Origin: SIG299 sp051880375
GTDB taxonomy: Bacteria; Bacillota; Clostridia; Lachnospirales; Lachnospiraceae
Direction: 5' to 3'
Length of the DNA stretch: 64,000 nucleotides
Assembly: GCA_051880375.1 (NCBI GenBank)
Contig: JBJENV010000004.1
Location: 38,203-102,202 of the forward strand
Positions within the stretch are counted from its first letter, which is position 1; each line of letters starts with the position of its first letter. The translations under genes were made by a program, and so were the position numbers. Below, one piece after another: positions 53,838-60,955 of the stretch. Under the pieces are notes generated by a model. That model ran no database searches, was not told the origin of the DNA, and was given only the letters and a program-made list of their open reading frames with translations.

Positions 53838-54648
53838 AGCCGAACACCTCCCGAAATTCCTTACTCTCCATTACCTCTGCCGGAGTTCCTTCTTTTAATA
53901 CGGTTTTGTCAAGCAGCACTACACTGTCGGCATAACGCGCCGTCAGGTCGAGGTCGTGCGATACCAGAATGATTGACATGTCATACTCCAGCTTCAGTTC
54001 ATGAAGAATCTGATAAAACAGTTCTCTGCCGTTCCGGTCAATGCCGGAAACCGGCTCATCTAAAATCAGCAGATTCGGCACCGGCGTGCAGGCAATCGTC
54101 AATAACACACGCTGCAGCTCTCCGCCGGACAAATCGCCAAGCTGCTTGTCAATCAAAGCTGCCGCTTCAAACATGGACAGTCTTTCCTTAATCTGCTCAT
54201 ACAGCTTTCTGCTCTTTCTGAAAAATACCGGCACATGACTTGTATAGCCTGCAATCAGGTCATACACACTGACCGGCGCATTTCTTTCTATATTTAACTG
54301 CTGCGGAACATAACCTATCGTCAGCCTCCGCAGTGAATTGTCTTTTAAATCACGGAACTCTATGGTTCCCTCGTGCGGAATTTCCCCTAAAATGGATTTT
54401 ATGAGCGTCGATTTTCCTGCACCGTTCTTCCCGATAATCACCGTCAGCTTACCGCAGTAAATATCAAGGTTAATATCGGAAAGCAGTGTCGACATACCTG
54501 CCCGCACCGTAATATGCTCCATCGACACCCGGTGAAAGCCGCACGGCTTTGTTTTCGGCAGACGTTTATATGCCGCCTTCCTTTCACGCCGCATCTGCAC
54601 CTTCTGCTCGTCGACAAACGCTCCCTCTATGCGTATTCCCTGTTTCAT
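53812..54648 (-). CDS. znuC: Zinc/manganese ABC importer ATPase
   Basis: 278 residues. Walker A GKNGAGKSTLIKS, signature LSGGELQRVLL, Walker B LLILDEPVSGID, switch VSHD. About 40 extra residues precede the ATPase core (EQKVQMRRERKAAYKRLPK), longer than usual. The middle gene of znuA-znuC-znuB. Confidence 0.92.
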   Translation of the reverse strand: MKQGIRIEGAFVDEQKVQMRRERKAAYKRLPKTKPCGFHRVSMEHITVRAGMSTLLSDINLDIYCGKLTVIIGKNGAGKSTLIKSILGEIPHEGTIEFRDLKDNSLRRLTIGYVPQQLNIERNAPVSVYDLIAGYTSHVPVFFRKSRKLYEQIKERLSMFEAAALIDKQLGDLSGGELQRVLLTIACTPVPNLLILDEPVSGIDRNGRELFYQILHELKLEYDMSIILVSHDLDLTARYADSVVLLDKTVLKEGTPAEVMESKEFREVFGYGLTASAT

Positions 54649-54659
54649 GTTTCCACCTC

Positions 54660-55652
54660 TTATCTGACTGCCGGAAGGGCATTCCTTACCGCATCAAGAT
54701 TTTTACGCATTCCGGACAAATAACTGTCCGCTGCTCCGTTTCCGGTCACAAGCGGGTCAAGATAAACGATGACCGCGTCCGTTTCTTCCGCAATTTTCCT
54801 TGCATGAGACGCATAGGCTTCTTCTATAAAAACAAATGCCGTACCGTGATACCGGATTTCCTCAATCACCTCTGCAATTTCTCCTGCGCTCGGCACCGTT
54901 TCCTCATCCAAGGCAAGCTCAGCTAACACTTCCATTCCAAGACTGTCCGCAAAGTAAGCAAATGCCTCATGAAACAGCACCACCGGAATTCCTGCGGCTT
55001 CATCCGAAAGCTTACTGATTTCTTCTGACAGTTCCTCCAGCTTTTTATCATACGCAAGATATGCCGCCGTATATGCCTCGGACTGCAAGGCATCCAGCTC
55101 TTTCAGTTCTTCACAAAGCACTGACGCCTGTACACGGTAGCGTTCCACGTCCATCCAGACATGCCCGTTTTCCTCATGCAGATGAACCGATGCTTCGGTA
55201 TGCTCTTCCTCTTCGTGCTCCTGTTCCTCTTCCTCATGATTATGGCTGTGAGCGGTTCCTTCTAACAGTGTAATTCCCTGTGTAGCCGTAAGCACCGGAA
55301 GCTTTGGATAAGCCTTTAGCACCTGTTCGACAAACAGCTCCATATCAGCGCCATTAATAATCAGCGCAGACGCACCATGAAGCAGCTTCATATCCTTTGC
55401 AGTCAACTGGTAATCATGCAGACATCCCGTTTGATTCTCGGTCAGATTTTCCACCGTCGTGTTTTCTGCACCCAGTATCAGATTTTGTGTCAGTACATAC
55501 ATCGGATAAAAGGACGTCACAAGCCGTACCTGCTCTGTCTGTGCAGACAGCTCCGTTTTCCCGTTTTCTCCTGCAAAGTGACAGACACCGTAGCCTGCAA
55601 GGGAGAGCACCAGCATGATACCAAGCAAAAACAGCAGTTTTTTTCTAAACAT
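54660..55652 (-). CDS. znuA: Zinc-binding protein of the ABC importer
   Basis: 330 residues. The N-terminal hydrophobic segment has a Cys at VCHFAGEN near 23, but LAGYGVC is a poor lipobox, so anchoring is uncertain. Cluster A-1 family: VTSFYPMYVLTQNLILG, a His/Glu-rich zinc loop (HSHNHEEEEQEHEEEEH, about residues 134-150), NGHVWMDVERY, VLFHEAFAYFADSLGM. The His-rich loop indicates zinc. First of the transport genes, immediately after the PopT gene. Confidence 0.92.
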   Translation of the reverse strand: MFRKKLLFLLGIMLVLSLAGYGVCHFAGENGKTELSAQTEQVRLVTSFYPMYVLTQNLILGAENTTVENLTENQTGCLHDYQLTAKDMKLLHGASALIINGADMELFVEQVLKAYPKLPVLTATQGITLLEGTAHSHNHEEEEQEHEEEEHTEASVHLHEENGHVWMDVERYRVQASVLCEELKELDALQSEAYTAAYLAYDKKLEELSEEISKLSDEAAGIPVVLFHEAFAYFADSLGMEVLAELALDEETVPSAGEIAEVIEEIRYHGTAFVFIEEAYASHARKIAEETDAVIVYLDPLVTGNGAADSYLSGMRKNLDAVRNALPAVR

Positions 55653-55657
55653 ACTTT

Positions 55658-56515
55658 CTAAGCTTCCTTTCCAAGACGCAGCGCCCCGATAAAGCCAAGT
55701 GCAAACGTCACTACCGCTGCCACTACCGCACCGGCAGAAATTTCTTCAATTCCGGCATTCATAAATACCGGGAACGGCGACGCCGCTACCAGTCCCAGAA
55801 TCGCACAATACGTTTCCTTCTGATGATGCTTCATCAGATATTCAATCAGTTTTGCCACCCAGAAGATACCGAGCAGAACGCCGATTCCAAACGGAAGCAG
55901 GATTCCGACGCACTGAAGAAGCCCCGGAATATGAAAGGTAAGCAGTGCCTCCACGCAATCGTTGATTAAACCGATGACCGCATTGTAATAGCCAAGAATC
56001 ATCATTACCATCGAACCACTGACTCCCGGAATGACCATCGTTGCAGAAGCAATCGCTCCGAGCAAAAAGGCAATGACAAGATTCACCGGAGAAAGCGTCA
56101 GCTCATGCTCCAGTCCTGCGCTCTTTCCGAGCAGCTGAAGACCGACGACCAGCGCAAAGAAGACGAAGAACAATACCACATGACGCAGCGTCAGCTTTCC
56201 TCCTTTGATTTTCTGAAGCAGCATCGGAATACCGCCGAAAATCAGACCGATAAATAACAGTGCCGTCGGCAGCGGGAAACGGTCAAACAGAAGTTCAATC
56301 GAAAATGCCGACAAAACAATGCCAAGCCCCATGCCGATGATATACGGAAACAGTGTAACGATACTCTTCTTCCACTGCTTCAAAAAGTTTGTAATACAGC
56401 CGATAATGGTATCGTAAATACCCATAGACACCATCATGGTGCCTCCGCTGACGCCCGGAATCACGTTTGCCATTCCAATCAGCGCCCCGCGAATGATGTT
56501 CCAAAGTAATTTCAT
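55658..56515 (-). CDS. popT: Undecaprenyl-phosphate translocase (DUF368 family)
   Basis: 285 residues with about eight spans. DUF368 hallmarks: two inverted halves with ANVIPGVSGGTMMVSMGIYD near 17 and ATMVIPGVSGSMVMMILGYY near 158. DUF368/PopT proteins return undecaprenyl phosphate to the inner face for cell-wall and polysaccharide synthesis. Adjacent to a Wzy-like polymerase gene in the same operon, which fits a shared lipid-carrier need. Confidence 0.9.
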   Translation of the reverse strand: MKLLWNIIRGALIGMANVIPGVSGGTMMVSMGIYDTIIGCITNFLKQWKKSIVTLFPYIIGMGLGIVLSAFSIELLFDRFPLPTALLFIGLIFGGIPMLLQKIKGGKLTLRHVVLFFVFFALVVGLQLLGKSAGLEHELTLSPVNLVIAFLLGAIASATMVIPGVSGSMVMMILGYYNAVIGLINDCVEALLTFHIPGLLQCVGILLPFGIGVLLGIFWVAKLIEYLMKHHQKETYCAILGLVAASPFPVFMNAGIEEISAGAVVAAVVTFALGFIGALRLGKEA

Positions 56516-56534
56516 AGTAAACCATACCTTCCTT

Positions 56535-57413
56535 CTAATTTTTCTGCCATCTCCCCGATGCTCCGCACGGAAGCACCAGACCGCTTCTCTTTACCGGCAG
56601 TCCGATTTCATCCGAGCACACCGTGCCACCGAATTTTTTCTGTAATTCCAGTCCGAGCAGATACGAAAGCACTGCCGGCTGTAACCCTGTCGTATAAGAG
56701 TTAATCAGGAAAAACAGCGGGTCCGGTTTCAGTACCTGTGTACAGAGCTTCACAAAGTCATGAATGCCCTCTTCGATTTTCCAAATTTCTCCCTTTGGAC
56801 CCCTGCCGTAGGACGGCGGGTCCATAATGACCGCATCATACAGATTGCCGCGGCGTATTTCACGCTCCACAAACTTCACACAGTCATCCACAATATATCG
56901 GATCGGCGCTTCTGCAAGTCCGGAAGAAACGGCATTCTCCTTTGCCCACGTCACCATTCCTTTGGAAGCGTCCACATGCGTTACCGCAGCACCCGCTTTT
57001 GCCGCTGCCACAGTTGCGCCGCCTGTATAAGCAAACAAATTGAGCACCTTGATTTCACGGTCCGGCTGTTCCCTTTTTGCTGCCTTAATCTTCCCGCCAA
57101 ACCAGTCCCAGTTGACCGCCTGCTCCGGAAACAGTCCCGTATGCTTAAAGCTGAACGGCTGCAAATGGAACGTCAGCTCTTTATAATGAATGTCCCACTG
57201 CTTCGGCAAATCAAAAAATTCCCAGTCACCGCCGCCCTTGCTGCTCCTGTGATAATGCGCATTGAGCTGCCTCCATTCTGCTATCTCTTTTTTTGTTTTC
57301 CAGATAACCTGCGGGTCCGGTCTGAGCAGTACATAACTACCCCAACGCTCCAGCTTTTCGCCGTCCGACGCATCCAATACCTCATATTCCTTCCAACCAT
57401 CCGCTATCCACAT
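56535..57413 (-). CDS. Class I SAM-dependent rRNA methyltransferase (RlmI/RlmK-like)
   Basis: 292 residues. A beta-rich N-terminal part precedes a Rossmann-fold SAM site, VLNLFAYTGGATVAAAKAGA near 143. VTHVDASKGMVTWAKEN follows, then the catalytic-type motif IMDPPSYGRGPKGE. Similar enzymes methylate 23S rRNA cytosine or guanine. The PUA domain of RlmI is not evident. It overlaps the upstream Wzy-like gene by 10 bases. Confidence 0.87.
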   Translation of the reverse strand: MWIADGWKEYEVLDASDGEKLERWGSYVLLRPDPQVIWKTKKEIAEWRQLNAHYHRSSKGGGDWEFFDLPKQWDIHYKELTFHLQPFSFKHTGLFPEQAVNWDWFGGKIKAAKREQPDREIKVLNLFAYTGGATVAAAKAGAAVTHVDASKGMVTWAKENAVSSGLAEAPIRYIVDDCVKFVEREIRRGNLYDAVIMDPPSYGRGPKGEIWKIEEGIHDFVKLCTQVLKPDPLFFLINSYTTGLQPAVLSYLLGLELQKKFGGTVCSDEIGLPVKRSGLVLPCGASGRWQKN

Positions 57414-59185
57414 AGTTCTTTCTCTCCTGCCTCTTTATTCAATTTGTTCACCGCCATACCTGCGCCAAGCAGCAAATAGAATACCGGTGAAACAACAATC
57501 AGCGAATCATTTGCCATACCTACCGCCATGAAGCCGACCGTTCCAAGGAAAATGGCAAAGCCCAGCCACTCCATACTGTGGTTGAACTTCCGTACAAAGT
57601 ACAGCTTACAGCATTGTACCGCATAAATCACATAAAACACGAGAAAAGCCACCAGGGACGCCACACCGGTCTGCAGCGCCATCTGCAGGTAAAAGTTGTG
57701 CGGTCTTGTAAAAATAATATTCGTTGCATCAAGACGATAACGAGCTACATAGTCCGTCTGCGGAAATGTGATGGCAAAGGTATCCGGACCGCTGCCAATA
57801 AAAATATGGTCCTTTAACAGCGAAATCGTTCTTCCCCAGGAATAACCTCTGGAGCTTGCAAAGGCATCATAGCCTTCCATTACGTTTCCCGGCATCGTGC
57901 ATTCGTCTACTTTTCCATGCTCCGTAATGAACTTATAATTTCCCGGCTCTATCTGATTGGTAAAATACCAGGTACGCCCCTCCAAAGGCAGCCCGAATGC
58001 ATACAAATCCTCATAAATTGCTGTCTGAATGGAAATGGTGTCCCCGTTTGATAAGGTTACGTAGCCCATGGACTTGTCCTCAGAATAAGTGACCGGAAGC
58101 TTTTCGCCCCGTTCCGTCACAATATACGCAAAATCTCCTCCCGAAACCGGCATCATGACTGTAAACTCCGTATCCTTATAAAAAACCTTCACCCCGTTTC
58201 CCGTGGTGTCAAACCCCCTCAGGGCATATTCCGTTTTTTCAATATCAAACATCCGCTGAAGTCTTAATGTCAGCAAAGAATCCATGTAGGCATCCGTCAG
58301 GAAAAAGCCCAGTACAAGTGCCGTCAGCGCAGGCACAATCACGTACCAGTACCGGATGACATATTTTATGGAAAAGATAAGCAGTACAATCAACACTGCA
58401 ATCACGGAAATCAGACCGGTACGTGACTGGGACGCAAATAACATCACCAACAATCCCAGAAACGCAGCAATGCAGCAAAGCTTCTTCCAGAGCTGCTTAT
58501 AATTGATAGCACCAAACAACAGCAAAGGAAGATACAGCGGCACATAAGAGCCGACATAGTTCGGATTAAATAAAGTACCGTAGGCCTGTCCTGACGGGAA
58601 ACTAAGGACAAACAGACCGTACTCCTCTAACACCTTGTCATCCGCAATCAGCCGCTGTACTCCTTCCATTGTCAAAGGGTCCTTCCCAAGTGCCTGAAGC
58701 ACTCCAAGCAGAGCCATACATACCGCACCGACTACTGCTGCCCCTGTAAGCGCCCGGACATCCTCCTCCCTCTCCACTACAAGCCATGCATAAAATGCCG
58801 TAATGACATAGCCAAAGAGAACAGGAAACGGCTCATTCTGCTCCATTGCTCCGAAAAAGGAAAGTGCATAGTCAGCAGAAAATGCGGTGGAAAGCACAAC
58901 AAAAAACAAATAGACAAACAGCGGAGTAAAGCAGAGCAGAAGCTTCCTCCACTGCTCCTTTTTCTTTTCCCTGAATGCAAAAAACACTCCTACAAACATC
59001 ACGATAGACACAATAATAAAAGCAATCATTTTATAATGCAGGAAAAAATCATGATACGTGTCATTTTCTGAATTCCATCCATACTTTCCATACCCGGAAT
59101 GGCCTTGATAATAATACGTAATCAAAGGAAGTACTGCCAGAATAAACTGCAGCGGAAGCAACTTAAGCTTTCTATATTGTTTCAT
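57404..59185 (-). CDS. O-antigen ligase/polymerase-like (Wzy) membrane protein
   Basis: 593 residues with about 12 spans. A large extracellular loop (about 280-440) contains DIEKTEYALRGFDTTGNG and GRTWYFTNQIEPGNYKF and is followed by the family segment HIFIGSGPDTFAITFPQ and TRPHNFYLQMALQTGV. Wzy_C proteins polymerise or transfer lipid-linked glycans at the outer face of the membrane. First gene of the eight-gene minus-strand operon, with a good promoter upstream. The glycan is unknown. Confidence 0.85.
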   Translation of the reverse strand: MKQYRKLKLLPLQFILAVLPLITYYYQGHSGYGKYGWNSENDTYHDFFLHYKMIAFIIVSIVMFVGVFFAFREKKKEQWRKLLLCFTPLFVYLFFVVLSTAFSADYALSFFGAMEQNEPFPVLFGYVITAFYAWLVVEREEDVRALTGAAVVGAVCMALLGVLQALGKDPLTMEGVQRLIADDKVLEEYGLFVLSFPSGQAYGTLFNPNYVGSYVPLYLPLLLFGAINYKQLWKKLCCIAAFLGLLVMLFASQSRTGLISVIAVLIVLLIFSIKYVIRYWYVIVPALTALVLGFFLTDAYMDSLLTLRLQRMFDIEKTEYALRGFDTTGNGVKVFYKDTEFTVMMPVSGGDFAYIVTERGEKLPVTYSEDKSMGYVTLSNGDTISIQTAIYEDLYAFGLPLEGRTWYFTNQIEPGNYKFITEHGKVDECTMPGNVMEGYDAFASSRGYSWGRTISLLKDHIFIGSGPDTFAITFPQTDYVARYRLDATNIIFTRPHNFYLQMALQTGVASLVAFLVFYVIYAVQCCKLYFVRKFNHSMEWLGFAIFLGTVGFMAVGMANDSLIVVSPVFYLLLGAGMAVNKLNKEAGEKELCG

Positions 59186-59257
59186 AAATTTCCTTACCTT
59201 TCTGATGAATTAACTTTTCTTGTGTTTCACAGGCAATGATACGCCACTTTATTTCCC

Positions 59258-59286
59258 ATTATAATGAAGGAAACGCAAAAAGTAAA
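59258..59286 (-). promoter_or_regulatory. Sigma-A promoter of the Wzy-popT-znu operon
   Basis: TTTACT (59281-59286), 17-base spacer, TATAAT (59258-59263), minus strand. The divergent plus-strand promoter begins 15 bases away. Confidence 0.75.
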
Positions 59287-59301
59287 TATTGAATTAATCA
59301 C

Positions 59302-59330
59302 TTGACACATTATGGTAAAAACTATATAGT
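59302..59330 (+). promoter_or_regulatory. Strong sigma-A promoter upstream of the recombinase gene
   Basis: TTGACA (59302-59307), 17-base spacer, TATAGT (59325-59330). It is about 265 bases from the recombinase start, leaving a long leader with a terminator-like hairpin. Confidence 0.75.
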
Positions 59331-59375
59331 AAAAGTACCGTGACTTTTTATCTAAATCATTCTATCATTTCCTTA

Positions 59376-59412
59376 GGGAGGAAGCTTTGGAAATCTGCTC
59401 CTCCTGCTTTTT
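59376..59412 (+). terminator. Terminator-like hairpin in the recombinase leader
   Basis: GGAGGAAGC and GCTCCTCC (one bulge) followed by TGCTTTTT. It would give a transcript of about 75 bases from the strong promoter, or act as an attenuator. Confidence 0.5.
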
Positions 59413-59455
59413 GTTTACCCATTTTTTACTTATGTAAGGAGAAAACTTAAGGATT

Positions 59456-59486
59456 GGTGTCAAAATTGGTGTCAGAATCGGTGTCT
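59456..59486 (+). repeat. Three GGTGTC(A/T) direct repeats, 12-bp period, before the recombinase gene
   Basis: GGTGTCA at 59456 and 59468 and GGTGTCT at 59480, exactly 12 bases apart. Two more copies lie after the gene at 60833 and 60844. They look like arm-type binding sites of a tyrosine recombinase. Confidence 0.7.
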
Positions 59487-59597
59487 GTTTTCTGCCCGTT
59501 TTTGCACAGAATCCTTCCTGCCTTCAGGCATGAAAAACAGCGAACCTTCAAATACTAGGTTTACAAAAAGAAGAACAAAAGAGTTACGGAGGTAAAA

Positions 59598-60809
59598 ATG
59601 ATGACAACCATGCTAACAGAAAATGCACCAAAGGAGCGCCGACTGCCAAAAGGCATATCAAAACGTGCAGACGGCAGATATCAAGGACGCTTTACGTTTC
59701 AGGGAGAGCGCTTTACGCTTTATGACAGGGATTTGAAGACTCTGCAGAAAAAGATGGCAGACGCCCGCTATGAAATGGAACACGGCATCTACATGGATGC
59801 AAAAAATATGACTCTGGATGTATTTTTCCAGACCTGGCTCAGTGAAATCAAAGAAAACACGGTCAAAGAGAATACGTTAAGCGTCTATCAGGAAATTTAT
59901 AAGGTTCATATTGCGCCGCAGCTTGGGAAACTTCAGGTATCCGGCATTAACAAGCTGATGATTCAACGGCTGCTCAACACCATGTCGAAAAACGGGCTGA
60001 GCGCCAACACTCTTGCCAAAACAAAGGCAATTCTGTACAGCATCTTCAAAGAAGCCATGGAAAACCGCATGATTTCATACAATCCGTGCGAGAACATTAC
60101 CATCAAACGGGATAAAGTAGAACGCCGCGTGCTAAGCTATGAGGAACAGAAAAAATTTTTAGCCGCCATCTCCGGAAGCCGTTACGAAATGCTTTGCATT
60201 CTGGGACTTTCCACAGGTCTTCGTATCGGAGAATTATCGGGGCTGCGCTGGAGTGATATAGACTTTGAGAACAAAACTCTGACCGTGGAACGCACTTACA
60301 TTTATCTGCATGACGTCAAAAACCACCAGATGCGCGATGTCTTCCACTCCCCGAAAACAAAGACAAGCAACCGCACCGTTCGCCTGTTAGACTCCACATT
60401 GGAGTTGTTAAAGGCACATAAGGAAAAACAGGAACGCGAAAAAGCTGCACTCGGGGATGCCTGGCAGCCGATTAAAGACGGTGAAGACCTTGTATTTACC
60501 ACAAAAAACGGGAAGCCGGTCCGCGGTCTAAACGTCACGGAAACTCTGAATCACTACGTGGAACAAATCAATCGCAAAGAAGAAGCCGCTGCGATAAAGG
60601 AAGGCAGAGAGCCTGTCATTTTTGAACGTATTACGCCGCATACACTGCGTCACACATTTGCAACCCGCGCATTTGAAAGCGGCATTCCTCCAAAGGTTGT
60701 CCAGCAGATTTTAGGTCACAGCAGTCTGGAAATGACCATGGACCTTTACACCCACGTGACCGAGGATGTTCAGGCAAAGGAAATTCAAAAACTCAGTTTG
60801 TTTTTCTAA
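59598..60809 (+). CDS. Tyrosine-type site-specific recombinase (integrase)
   Basis: 403 residues; GGAGG five bases before the ATG. An N-terminal AP2-like arm-binding region (about 18-62; SKRADGRYQGRFTFQGERF) is followed by a SAM-like core-binding domain (about 72-160) and a catalytic domain. The full catalytic set is present: Arg209 (TGLRIGE), Lys255, His348 and Arg351 (HTLRHTF), His374 (ILGHSS) and nucleophile Tyr384 (MDLYTHV). It resembles Tn916-type integrases, but no excisionase, mobilisation or phage genes accompany it. The next gene is a surface-layer-like protein. It is either the remnant of an element or a local DNA-rearranging enzyme. Confidence 0.93.
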   Translation: MMTTMLTENAPKERRLPKGISKRADGRYQGRFTFQGERFTLYDRDLKTLQKKMADARYEMEHGIYMDAKNMTLDVFFQTWLSEIKENTVKENTLSVYQEIYKVHIAPQLGKLQVSGINKLMIQRLLNTMSKNGLSANTLAKTKAILYSIFKEAMENRMISYNPCENITIKRDKVERRVLSYEEQKKFLAAISGSRYEMLCILGLSTGLRIGELSGLRWSDIDFENKTLTVERTYIYLHDVKNHQMRDVFHSPKTKTSNRTVRLLDSTLELLKAHKEKQEREKAALGDAWQPIKDGEDLVFTTKNGKPVRGLNVTETLNHYVEQINRKEEAAAIKEGREPVIFERITPHTLRHTFATRAFESGIPPKVVQQILGHSSLEMTMDLYTHVTEDVQAKEIQKLSLFF

Positions 60810-60832
60810 GTTCCGCCTCTTCAAACAAAATT

Positions 60833-60850
60833 GGTGTCAAAGTGGTGTCA
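60833..60850 (+). repeat. Two GGTGTCA direct repeats, 11-bp spacing, after the recombinase gene
   Basis: GGTGTCA at 60833-60839 and 60844-60850, matching the array upstream of the gene in the same orientation. Confidence 0.7.
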
Positions 60851-60955
60851 ACCCACTATTTCAAGGCCTGCTCTTGATACAAGAAAACGTGCAGAAGTAC
60901 TGTATTTTTATAAATTTCTATATTTTCACTCTTTGTTACTTAAGGAGGAAATATA

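Noticed and set aside
59598..60809. Integrase as marker of a prophage or conjugative element in the window
   Set aside because: No phage structural, relaxase, excisionase or replication genes on either side within the window.
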